From the NCBI RefSeq assembly GCF_947495565.1, contig NZ_CANLZM010000003.1, forward strand, positions 310,001 through 374,000: 64,000 nucleotides of DNA, written 5' to 3'. Source of the stretch: an uncultured Pontibacter sp. GTDB lineage: Bacteria; Bacteroidota; Bacteroidia; Cytophagales; Hymenobacteraceae. The position numbers and the translations under genes are program-made. Shown here piece after piece: positions 8,991 through 17,180 of this stretch; the first letter of the stretch is position 1, and each line of letters starts with the position of its first letter. The notes under the pieces are model-generated. The model worked only from the letters and a program-made list of their open reading frames with translations. It searched no databases and had not been told where the DNA came from.

Positions 8991-10856
8991 ATGCCTGATA
9001 TCATACATTTACTGCCTGATTTCCTTGCCAACCAGATTGCAGCTGGTGAGGTGGTGCAACGCCCTGCCTCCGTGGTGAAGGAGCTGCTGGAGAACGCGAT
9101 TGATGCGCAGGCTACTACCGTGCAGCTGATTGTGAAGGAGGCGGGCAAGCAGTTGGTGCAAGTGGTGGATAACGGCTTAGGTATGACCGAGACGGATGCC
9201 CGCATGTGCTTCGAGCGCCATGCCACCTCCAAGATCCGGAGCACAGAAGATCTCTTCCGGATCCGGACGATGGGATTTAGGGGCGAGGCCATGGCTTCTA
9301 TAGGTGCGGTAGCGCAGGTAGAGCTTAAAACAATGCCGCACGGTGCCGATACTGGTACAAAACTGCTGATAGAGGGATCAGAGGTGGTGCTGCAGGAGCC
9401 GGTGGTAACGCCCGAGGGTACCTCTATTGCTGTAAAGAACCTGTTCTACAACGTGCCTGCCCGGCGTAATTTCCTGAAATCCAACGCAGTGGAAATGCGC
9501 CACATTCTGGAGGAGTTCCAGCGAGTAGCCCTTGCCTACCCGGATGTTACCTTTACGCTGCACCACAACGAAATGGAGGTGTTTAACCTGCCGGCCACCA
9601 AACTGAGCCAGCGCATTGTAAGCATCTTTGGCAGCACCTATAAAAACCAGATGGCATACTGCGAGGAGGACACAGGCTTTTTGGTGGTAAAAGGCTATGT
9701 GGGTAAACCTGAGCATGCTAAGAAAACACGCGGAGAGCAGTTTTTCTTCGTGAACAACCGTTACGTGAAGAGCGGATACCTGAACCATGCCGTGATGACG
9801 GCCTTTGAAGGACTAGTGGCTAAGGACAATCACCCGTTCTACGTGCTCTTCATCGACATCGACCCGGAGAAGATCGACATCAACGTACATCCTACCAAAA
9901 CAGAAATAAAGTTTGAGGATGAAAAAACCGTGTATGCCATTGTGCATGCAGCCGTAAAGCGCGCCCTCGGAGCCTACAATATTGCCCCTTCGCTGGATTT
10001 TGAGCAGGACGTAAATTATGCACCGTTACAGCCTATACGCCTTCAGGGCGGCTTTAACAGCGAGTTTGAGCCGGAACGCAAATCTTTAGGTAGCGGCAGG
10101 AGCAGTGGCGGCAGTACCTCGTTTCCGGGGTTTACGCCTCCGGCCACTACTACAAAGCGCGCCACCTCCAGGGGTTGGGAGCAGCTGTACGAGCCGCCAA
10201 AGGAGGCGCAGCAGGAGGAGCGTATAAGTATGGCCAGCTCAGAAACAGGCTTGCTGAGCGATGCCTTTGCTGACACAGCGCCTGCCTCCACTAAAAAAGC
10301 AATTCAGATACACCAGAAGTACCTGCTGGTGCAGGTAAAGTCGGGTATGATGGTGATAGACCAGCAGGCGGCGCAGGAGCGTATACTTTACGAAAAGTAT
10401 ATCGCGTCGCTTCAGAAAAAAACCGGGGCCTCGCAGGCGCTGCTGTTTCCGCAAACCGTGGAGCTTTCGGCTACGGATGCTGTGCTGATAAAAGAACTGG
10501 CGGCAGAGTTTAAGGATATGGGTTTTCAGTTCGAGGATTTTGGCGGCAACACCATCATACTGAACGGTATACCTGCCGATGTGCATGCCGCTGACGAGAA
10601 AGAGTTGCTGGAGGAGCTGATTGAGCAATACAAAAACAACTCGGCTACGTTAAAGCTTGATAAACGGGAAAATCTGGCCCGCGCCATGGCAAAAAGGTTA
10701 TCGACACGCTCGCAGGCACGTATGAGCGACCTTGAAATGAATTCGCTCGTAGACAAGCTTTTTGCGTGCCAGGTGCCAAATTATACGCCTGGCGGGCAAA
10801 AGACACTGGTTATTATGGAGCTGAGCCAGCTGCATGATCTTTTCCTGAAAAACTAA
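8991..10856 (+). CDS. mutL: DNA mismatch repair protein MutL
   Basis: Mismatch-repair ATPase that couples MutS recognition to strand cleavage. The 621-residue product has the GHKL ATPase motifs: ELLENAIDA, DNGLGM, HATSKI and GFRGEAMASIG. Residues 1-335 are the ATPase and transducer, a low-complexity linker rich in Ser, Gly and Pro follows (about 355-430), and the C-terminal dimerisation/endonuclease domain closes the protein. The endonuclease metal motif is a variant, DQQAAQERILYE instead of DQHAxxExxxxE, and the usual CPHGRP-type motif is replaced by YTPGGQ. The start ATG has no Shine-Dalgarno. Transcription is from the shared upstream region. Function is certain at family level. Whether nicking activity is retained is open. 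Confidence 0.97.
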   Translation: MPDIIHLLPDFLANQIAAGEVVQRPASVVKELLENAIDAQATTVQLIVKEAGKQLVQVVDNGLGMTETDARMCFERHATSKIRSTEDLFRIRTMGFRGEAMASIGAVAQVELKTMPHGADTGTKLLIEGSEVVLQEPVVTPEGTSIAVKNLFYNVPARRNFLKSNAVEMRHILEEFQRVALAYPDVTFTLHHNEMEVFNLPATKLSQRIVSIFGSTYKNQMAYCEEDTGFLVVKGYVGKPEHAKKTRGEQFFFVNNRYVKSGYLNHAVMTAFEGLVAKDNHPFYVLFIDIDPEKIDINVHPTKTEIKFEDEKTVYAIVHAAVKRALGAYNIAPSLDFEQDVNYAPLQPIRLQGGFNSEFEPERKSLGSGRSSGGSTSFPGFTPPATTTKRATSRGWEQLYEPPKEAQQEERISMASSETGLLSDAFADTAPASTKKAIQIHQKYLLVQVKSGMMVIDQQAAQERILYEKYIASLQKKTGASQALLFPQTVELSATDAVLIKELAAEFKDMGFQFEDFGGNTIILNGIPADVHAADEKELLEELIEQYKNNSATLKLDKRENLARAMAKRLSTRSQARMSDLEMNSLVDKLFACQVPNYTPGGQKTLVIMELSQLHDLFLKN

Positions 10857-10983
10857 CTTGACAGCTGGTTGTTAAAAGGTTGTTTTTCCGGCAAAGGCTG
10901 GGTATCCGAATCTACTATTGATCTAAAGTGCAAACCTGAAGTTAAGCTAACGCAGGGTTTATACTTTAACTAACGATAAAAGC

Positions 10984-11769
10984 ATGTTCAATATCACCCC
11001 TATGGTCAGGAACCTCCTGATCATCAACGTGGTCGTTTATTTATTGCAGCTTAGCGGAGTAATAGGCGTACGCGATTTCGCACTGCACTATTTTGCATCA
11101 GACTACTTCAAGCCTGTTCAGTTGCTTTCTCATATGTTTATGCATGACACACGTTCATGGGGACATATCTTCAGCAACATGTTTAGCCTTTTTATTTTTG
11201 GGCCAATGCTTGAGAGGTTTTGGGGAGCGCAGAGATTCTTGATTTTCTATTTAATAACAGGATTGGGAGCAAGTATTCTCTACACAGGCGTAAGAGCGTA
11301 TGAGTTAAATAAATTAGAAGAAGAAACAGTATACTATATTGAAAATCCATCTCCCCTGGCATTTGCTAATTATATGGATGAACACGTAGATGAAGGCTTT
11401 AGACGTGACCTTGCTGTAGCCTATAAAAAGAATGTTAACGATCCGCGATACATAGAAGCAACTATAGATCAGGTAAAGGAAGTATACGTTGCTATCTATA
11501 ATAGTCCACTTGTAGGTGCCTCCGGGGCTGTTTTCGGTATTCTGATGGCTTTCGGCTTGCTATTCCCGAACCTGGAGCTGTTCCTGCTCTTTCTGCCCAT
11601 TCCTATAAAGGCCAAATACTTTGTGCTGTTCTACGGGGCCTATGAATTGTATGCCGGATTCAACCGAGTACCCGGCGACAACGTAGCACACTTTGCACAC
11701 CTCGGCGGCATGCTGTTCGCGTATATACTTGTAAGAATGTGGCAGCGCAACGATTACAGTAACTACTAA
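10984..11769 (+). CDS. Rhomboid family intramembrane serine protease (first of two)
   Basis: Integral membrane protease of 261 residues with about six hydrophobic segments. The catalytic serine is in GASGAVFG and the catalytic histidine in AHFAHLGG, the standard rhomboid Ser-His dyad. A hydrophilic loop of about 65 residues sits between the early helices and the serine helix, longer than in GlpG. It is followed after 6 bases by a second rhomboid gene, so the two are very likely one transcript. Substrates are unknown. The tandem arrangement suggests either a heteromeric unit or divided substrate specificity, which is inference. Confidence 0.93.
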   Translation: MFNITPMVRNLLIINVVVYLLQLSGVIGVRDFALHYFASDYFKPVQLLSHMFMHDTRSWGHIFSNMFSLFIFGPMLERFWGAQRFLIFYLITGLGASILYTGVRAYELNKLEEETVYYIENPSPLAFANYMDEHVDEGFRRDLAVAYKKNVNDPRYIEATIDQVKEVYVAIYNSPLVGASGAVFGILMAFGLLFPNLELFLLFLPIPIKAKYFVLFYGAYELYAGFNRVPGDNVAHFAHLGGMLFAYILVRMWQRNDYSNY

Positions 11770-11775
11770 GGTATA

Positions 11776-12684
11776 ATGAGTATAACCAACGATATAAAAA
11801 ACGCTTTCCGGCAGCCCAACAACACGCTCAAGCAGCTCATACTCATCAACGTGATTGTGTTTGTGGTGCTGATCGTGACGCGCACCATCCTGATCCTGAC
11901 GAGCGGCACCTGGGTCTATAATCTGATCATGCGCTTTATGGCGCTTAACTCTGACCCGCTCTTGTTTATAACCCGCCCCTGGACGCTCATAACGTATTTC
12001 TTTACGCACGAGGGTTTTCTGCACATCATCTTTAACATGCTGAACCTTTACTGGTTTGGTCAGTTGCTGCGCGAGTACCTGGGCGATAGAAAGCTGCTGA
12101 GCCTCTACTTTCTGGGCGGTATAGCGGGTGGTGTGCTGTACATGCTGAGCTACAACTTTATACCATACTTTGCAGACCGGGCGGCTTTTTCGTTTATGAT
12201 CGGGGCCTCGGCAAGTGTGTTGGCTATTGTGGTAGGTGCGGCTACGCTGCTGCCTAACTTTGCCTTCAACCTTATACTTATAGGCCCTGTCAGGATAAAG
12301 TATATTGCGGCTTTTCTGGTGCTGCTCTCTATATCAGGCGCTGTAGGCGATAACGCAGGAGGTAATATTGCACACATTGGCGGGGCCGTGATAGGCTGGC
12401 TGTTTATTAAGCAGCTGCAGCGCGGCAACGATATGGGGCGCCCAATAATGGCTGTTTTCGATTTTTTCGCCAACCTGTTTAAGCGCAAGCCTACGCTCAG
12501 GGTTACCCATAGCCGCTTTACCGGAGGGGCTAAAACCAAACCCAACGGCAGGAGCAGCAGCCGGCCCGGCACGCCAGACCAGCACGAAATAGACCGCATA
12601 TTAGATAAAATATCCAGCTCTGGTTACGAGAGCCTCTCCAAAGAGGAAAAACAGAAACTCTTCCAGGCAAGTCAGAAAGACTAA
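11776..12684 (+). CDS. Rhomboid family intramembrane serine protease (second of two)
   Basis: Integral membrane protein of 302 residues. The serine motif is GASASVL (one position different from the usual GxSG) and the histidine is in GNIAHIGGA. The first part (about 1-220) has several membrane helices. A cytoplasmic tail of about 80 residues follows, starting with a basic Ser/Gly-rich stretch and ending in a small acidic helix (DRILDKISSSGYESLS), a tail type often seen on Bacteroidota rhomboids. It is encoded immediately after the first rhomboid and followed by a strong terminator. Confidence 0.92.
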   Translation: MSITNDIKNAFRQPNNTLKQLILINVIVFVVLIVTRTILILTSGTWVYNLIMRFMALNSDPLLFITRPWTLITYFFTHEGFLHIIFNMLNLYWFGQLLREYLGDRKLLSLYFLGGIAGGVLYMLSYNFIPYFADRAAFSFMIGASASVLAIVVGAATLLPNFAFNLILIGPVRIKYIAAFLVLLSISGAVGDNAGGNIAHIGGAVIGWLFIKQLQRGNDMGRPIMAVFDFFANLFKRKPTLRVTHSRFTGGAKTKPNGRSSSRPGTPDQHEIDRILDKISSSGYESLSKEEKQKLFQASQKD

Positions 12685-12694
12685 ATTTTAAAAT

Positions 12695-12727
12695 CGGCAC
12701 CGCTCCCAAAGTGGTGCCGTTTTTTTT
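12695..12727 (+). terminator. Intrinsic terminator after the rhomboid pair
   Basis: Stem CGGCACC (12695-12701) pairs with GGTGCCG (12713-12719), followed by eight T residues. It lies 11 bases after the second rhomboid stop codon. Confidence 0.9.
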
Positions 12728-12849
12728 ATGCACATACTTGGTGAGTAGGTAAGTATAGGCGTGTTAGCTCGATATAGCTGCTGCAACTGCAGCATTAGGT
12801 AAAACCCTACAGCGGCAGTTAAGTATAATCTTGCAATCACAAAGATTTT

Positions 12850-15444
12850 ATGAAACCAAGTATAGAGAAGTGCAATTTTTGGGGCCTGCTGCTCAGCTGC
12901 TGGCTGTGCTGCCATGTGGCCGCTGCACAAAACATATCACCCCAACAGGATAGCATTACGGTAGCCATCGCCCCTGAGTACGATGATGTGACCAAGCGCC
13001 ACCGTTTCTGGTTTGGCTACAATTACCGTAACCTCTGGGCTACACCTGTAAAAATGCGGGTATTCAGGCTTGATGAGGAGCAGGGCGGAATGAGGATTCT
13101 AAAGCGCGGTGGTGGGCAGCAAACCAAATCACTGCGCCTGCAGGACGCAACAGGCCGAGAATGGGTGCTGCGCACGGTGCAGAAAGATCCGGAAAAAGCC
13201 CTGCCGGAGAACCTGCGCGAAACTGTGGCCAAAGATATTGTGCAGGACCAGATTTCTGCGTCACATCCTTTTGGAGCCCTGGTTGTGCCCCCGCTGGCCG
13301 AGGCGCTGAATGTGCTGCACACCAACCCTGAGATAGTATACTTGCCCGATAGCCCAGCGCTAGCAGCAGACTCATTGGCCTATTATGCCAATGCCGTATA
13401 CCTTTTTGAGGAGCGGGAGCCGATTCGCAACGGTGTGGATACCGACAACACAGAAACAGTGCTGGAGAAGCTGGAAGATGACAATGATGACCGTGTAAAC
13501 CAACACGCCGTGCTGCGGGCAAGGCTGCTGGATATGGTGGTCGGCGACTGGGACCGCCATGAGGATCAGTGGCGCTGGCGCGATCTGGAGGATGAAATCG
13601 GAAAACTTTACGATCCTATTCCCAGAGACCGCGATCAGATTTTCTTTAAAAACGAAGGTGTTATCCCAAAGATCGGCTCACGGAAGTGGATTATGCCCAA
13701 ATTTCAAGGATTTGATGAGGAGATACGCGGTATTGAGGGCTTTAACTTTAATGCCCGCTACTTCGACCGCATGTTTATGTCGCACCTGAGTGAGGAAGAC
13801 TGGTTAGAGCAGGTGCGTTTTGTGCAGCAGCAGCTAACTGATAATCTAATTGACAGGGCCGTGCGCAGTATGCCATCTCCGGTATATGAGCAAAGCGGGC
13901 CGGAAATAGCACGCATTATAAAGGCCCGTCGCGATAACTTGCAGGAGCAGGCAGTTACTTACTATCGTTTTCTGGCAAAGGCTGTGGATATACCAGGCTC
14001 TGATAAGCACGAGGAGTTTGTGCTGAACTACCTGCCAAACGGCGACATCAACCTTAAAGTATACAAGATACTGAAAGAAGGCACGCGCGACCGGTTGCTG
14101 CTGGATCGTACTTTCAACCCAAAGGTTACCGATGAATTGCGTTTGTACGGGCGTGGCGATGAGGATGTCTTCACGGTGCAGGGTAACGGTAAATCAAGTA
14201 TAAAAACACGGTTAATCGGGGGCGGAAGTGCCGATACATTTAACATAGCCAGTGATTTTCGGAACAAAGGCAAGCTGCTGATCTACGACCGATCTGACCA
14301 GGAAAATACGTTGCCTAATAAAAGTATGGCAAAGCTGCGGGTATCTACCGATACAAGTGTAAACAACTATGATCCGCGCAGTTTTAAGTATAACCAGCTC
14401 ATGCCGCTAGGTACTGTAGGGTATAACTTTGACGACGGTATTTTGCTGGGGTTGGGATTTAGGTACACCAAACACGGTTTCAGAAAAGAGCCCTATGCGG
14501 CGCAGCATAAGCTTATGGTTGGCCATGCGCTGGCAACCAATGCTTTTTTCGGGAGCTACGAAGGCGATTTTCCGCAACTGCTGGGCAAATTGGACTTAGG
14601 CGTAAAGATTGATGCCAAGGCTCCTAACAACACCAGCAACTTTTTCGGTGTGGGCAACAACACCGATTTTATAGACACCGGAAGCCGGCCTATACGCTAT
14701 TACCGCACCCGCTACGATTTTGTGGAGGCGCAGGTGGTGCTACGGCGGCAGCTTACGCAACGGTTTCAGGTATATGGCGGCCTTACGGGTCAGTTTTTCA
14801 GCATGCAACCCGGCGACAATGAAGGGCGCTTTATTAACCTGTATCAGGAGCAAAACCCGGACGAAACCCTGTTTACAAGCAAATACTACAGCGGTTTGGT
14901 TGGCGGCTTTACATTAGATACACGCAATAATAGTATACAGCCATCCAAAGGGATGTACTGGAGTGCAAACCTGCGCAGTGTAGGGCAGCTAAACAACGAA
15001 AAGGAAAAGTACACGCAGCTACGCTCTGAGGTAGGTATATACTTTAAACTGAGCGAAAACTTTGTAGTAGCCAATCGGGTTGGCGGCGGCACCACCTACG
15101 GAGACCCTGCTTTTTTCCAGCTTTTATACTTGGGCGGCACGGATAACCTTCGCGGCTACAGAAACTATCGCTTTGCGGGGGAGCAGATGCTGTTTCATAA
15201 CCTGGAGCTGCGCCTCAAACTATTCGACTTTAAATCATACTTGTTTCCGGGTTCTGTTGGCCTGATCGGGTTCAATGATGTAGGGCGTGTTTGGGCAGAG
15301 GGAGGCGAAGACGGCGGCGGTCTGCATCATGGCTTTGGCGGAGGCTTTTATGTCTTGCCTGCCGAACTTATACTTTTGCACGGCGTTGTCGGCTTCTCAG
15401 AAGATGGCGTGCTGCCATACTTTTCGGTAGGGTTTAGGTTTTAA
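12850..15444 (+). CDS. Outer-membrane protein: kinase-like region plus Omp85-type barrel
   Basis: Exported protein of 864 residues. A signal peptide (about 1-26, ending AAAQ) is followed by a soluble region of about 400 residues. This region holds VGDWDRHEDQWRW (residues 231-243), which resembles the catalytic loop of HipA and phosphatidylinositol-kinase-like folds, and an upstream WVLRTVQKDP strand that could supply a lysine. From about residue 520 the sequence turns into an amphipathic beta barrel with the Omp85 hallmark LGGTDNLRGYR and a terminal phenylalanine, as in BamA/TamA proteins. Related Bacteroidota proteins often carry an N-terminal metallophosphoesterase, which is absent here. 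The gene stands alone after a terminator. The kinase-like reading is from motif similarity only. Confidence 0.75.
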   Translation: MKPSIEKCNFWGLLLSCWLCCHVAAAQNISPQQDSITVAIAPEYDDVTKRHRFWFGYNYRNLWATPVKMRVFRLDEEQGGMRILKRGGGQQTKSLRLQDATGREWVLRTVQKDPEKALPENLRETVAKDIVQDQISASHPFGALVVPPLAEALNVLHTNPEIVYLPDSPALAADSLAYYANAVYLFEEREPIRNGVDTDNTETVLEKLEDDNDDRVNQHAVLRARLLDMVVGDWDRHEDQWRWRDLEDEIGKLYDPIPRDRDQIFFKNEGVIPKIGSRKWIMPKFQGFDEEIRGIEGFNFNARYFDRMFMSHLSEEDWLEQVRFVQQQLTDNLIDRAVRSMPSPVYEQSGPEIARIIKARRDNLQEQAVTYYRFLAKAVDIPGSDKHEEFVLNYLPNGDINLKVYKILKEGTRDRLLLDRTFNPKVTDELRLYGRGDEDVFTVQGNGKSSIKTRLIGGGSADTFNIASDFRNKGKLLIYDRSDQENTLPNKSMAKLRVSTDTSVNNYDPRSFKYNQLMPLGTVGYNFDDGILLGLGFRYTKHGFRKEPYAAQHKLMVGHALATNAFFGSYEGDFPQLLGKLDLGVKIDAKAPNNTSNFFGVGNNTDFIDTGSRPIRYYRTRYDFVEAQVVLRRQLTQRFQVYGGLTGQFFSMQPGDNEGRFINLYQEQNPDETLFTSKYYSGLVGGFTLDTRNNSIQPSKGMYWSANLRSVGQLNNEKEKYTQLRSEVGIYFKLSENFVVANRVGGGTTYGDPAFFQLLYLGGTDNLRGYRNYRFAGEQMLFHNLELRLKLFDFKSYLFPGSVGLIGFNDVGRVWAEGGEDGGGLHHGFGGGFYVLPAELILLHGVVGFSEDGVLPYFSVGFRF

Positions 15445-15628
15445 GCCTATTTAGAAATGCGGTGAGAAGCACTGAGTCCAATCACTCCTGGCCCAGAGCT
15501 ATGCTCGCCACCTTCTAACTCTCGTTCTAGGTAGTCTAAGGCGAGTGCATTTTCACCTCACCCCGGCCCTCCTCTAAAAACAGGGGAAGGAGTTCGGTTC
15601 TAGTTGCATCAGCAGGGGCTATCGATCT

Positions 15629-15776
15629 GATCCCAGTCTTTCCGTTGAGCGCCTTGTATTGATGCGGTGCCCGAGGGGCAGCCTGCAGCGGAGCGATGGC
15701 AGCTTCAATACACAGCGCGATGCGGGAAGACGAGGCCTCCCGGCCTGGAGGGAGCCAAAGCCAGAAATGAAACGAG
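15629..15776. repeat. Dispersed structured repeat, module 1, copy A
   Basis: About 148 bases related to 24129-24274. Conserved blocks are TTGAGCGCC, a CGGTGCC...GGCAGCC hairpin with a bulged G, CAGCGCGATG, and GCCAAAGCC followed by GAAATGAAA. The outer stem pairs GTCTTTCC (15636-15643) with GGGAAGAC (15724-15731). Copy B has different bases that still pair. An inner stem pairs GTATTGA with TCAATAC. No protein is encoded. Confidence 0.75.
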
Positions 15777-15865
15777 CAGGTTGTAAAACCGTGAATGAAA
15801 AGTAGCTAGCAATTATAGCCTATTTTAAGCTAATGGAAGCCGTGGCTAAAGTATAGATGACAGGC

Positions 15866-15965
15866 ATTAAGTATAGCCAAAGTATAAAATATGGCTTTTC
15901 AAGCCAATTGAGTTACAAACTCAACATCATAAAAAGGCACAAGTATAAATACTTGCGCCAGGAGG
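15866..15965. repeat. Dispersed hairpin repeat, module 2, copy A
   Basis: Shares an exact 26-base block (15878-15903, beginning CAAAGTATAAAATATGG) with 24338-24363. After it come two short hairpins: TTGAGTT-ACA-AACTCAA and CAAGTAT-AA-ATACTTG, the second flanked by GGCA and CGCC. Copy B has hairpins at the same places with different arm sequences. Confidence 0.75.
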
Positions 15966-16034
15966 GTAATCTACTCTAACTTATATATTTTGACACTTGC
16001 AGAAGCTTCGCACACTGCGAGGCCTGTAAAAACA

Positions 16035-16066
16035 AAATCGCCACTTCTGAAAAGAAGCGGCGATTT
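16035..16066 (-). terminator. Terminator of mdh
   Basis: AAATCGCC (16035-16042) pairs with GGCGATTT (16059-16066), with an inner CTTCT/AGAAG stem and a GAAA loop. On the minus strand the stem is followed by a T-rich tract. It lies 24 bases after the mdh stop codon. Confidence 0.85.
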
Positions 16067-16089
16067 CAGTATCAATAAGTATGCGTTAC

Positions 16090-17028
16090 TTATGCTTTGG
16101 CAGACATGTTGTCTAAAGCATCCATAACTTCTTTTACGTGGCCGCGCGATGTTTCAAGCAGTTGCTTTTCGTCTTCGTTCAGCTGCAGCTCGATGATTTT
16201 CTCGATACCGTTTTTGCCAAGTATAACCGGCACGCCTAAGTATACGCCGTCAATGCCATACTCGCCTTCCAGCTTCACGCAAACCGGGAACACACGGCGC
16301 TGGTCGCGCACGATAGCCTCTACCATCTGAGCAGCTGCGGAACCCGGTGCATACCAGGCAGAAGTACCCATTAGTTTTACCAGCTCGCCACCACCGTTCT
16401 TGGTGCGGTCTACGATTGCGTTCAGTTTATCTTCCTCGATCAGCTCAGTTACCGGGATGCCACCAACAGTTGTGTAACGCGGAAGCGGAACCATGGTGTC
16501 GCCGTGGCCACCCATCAGTACTGCCTGGATATCTTTTGGAGATACGTTCAGCTCCTCAGCCAGGAACGCACGGTAACGCGCCGTATCCAGGATGCCGGCC
16601 ATGCCCATTACGCGGGTGCGTGGCAACTTAGAGGTAATATGGGCTGCGTACGTCATCACGTCCAGTGGGTTAGAAACCACAATAATGATGGCGTTAGGAG
16701 AGTGCTTTACAATGTTCTCGGTTACCGACTGCACAATACCTGCGTTGGTAGAGATCAGGTCGTCGCGGGTCATGCCTGGCTTTCTAGGAAGGCCCGATGT
16801 GATTACCACCACGTCAGAATCTGCGGTTTTGCTGTAATCGTTTGTTACACCTACAGTGCGTGTGTCGTAAAGGTTGATTGGCGACTTCTGCCAGATATCC
16901 AGAGCTTTGCCTTCAGCAAATCCTTCTTTAATATCCACTAGTACTACTTCGTTCGCGATTTCGCGGTAAGCCAGCACATCGGCGCATGTAGCCCCAACGT
17001 TACCTGCTCCAACTACGGTTACTTTCAT
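16090..17028 (-). CDS. mdh: Malate dehydrogenase
   Basis: NAD-dependent oxidation of malate to oxaloacetate in the TCA cycle, cytoplasmic. The 312-residue product is of the LDH-like MDH type. It has GAGNVG at 7-12, the mobile-loop motif GLPRKPGMTR whose arginines bind the dicarboxylate, SNPLDVMTY, and the catalytic histidine in MGGHGDTMVP. Arg rather than Gln in the loop favours malate over lactate. It is a single gene ended by a strong hairpin terminator. The tilS gene upstream is on the same strand, 152 bases away. Start choice is firm because residue 1 begins the first beta strand (MKVTVVGAG). Confidence 0.97.
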   Translation of the reverse strand: MKVTVVGAGNVGATCADVLAYREIANEVVLVDIKEGFAEGKALDIWQKSPINLYDTRTVGVTNDYSKTADSDVVVITSGLPRKPGMTRDDLISTNAGIVQSVTENIVKHSPNAIIIVVSNPLDVMTYAAHITSKLPRTRVMGMAGILDTARYRAFLAEELNVSPKDIQAVLMGGHGDTMVPLPRYTTVGGIPVTELIEEDKLNAIVDRTKNGGGELVKLMGTSAWYAPGSAAAQMVEAIVRDQRRVFPVCVKLEGEYGIDGVYLGVPVILGKNGIEKIIELQLNEDEKQLLETSRGHVKEVMDALDNMSAKA

Positions 17029-17180
17029 GTTCGGATATAGTTTTATTATAGTTTGAGATTCGTTTAAGTCCTGTAAAAGTAGAAAAATCTATTGTAAAAA
17101 ACTTCGTTTTTGTATCAAGTATCACGACACACGCACCACGGCTTTTTTGACTTCAAAATGCGCGTGATACCTGATACGCG

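Larger units (their letters stand above)
15445..16089. other. Gene-free repeat region between the Omp85-type gene and mdh
   Basis: 645 bases with no supportable gene. It contains a short element with CTCACCCCGGCCCT (15556-15571) and a small hairpin, then repeat copy A (module 1 at 15629-15776, module 2 at 15866-15965), then the mdh terminator at 16035-16066. Four AAGTATA motifs lie between 15850 and 15950. Confidence 0.7.

Noticed and set aside
8819-9292. 157-codon minus-strand frame overlapping the start of mutL
   Set aside because: Antisense shadow of the conserved MutL ATPase domain.
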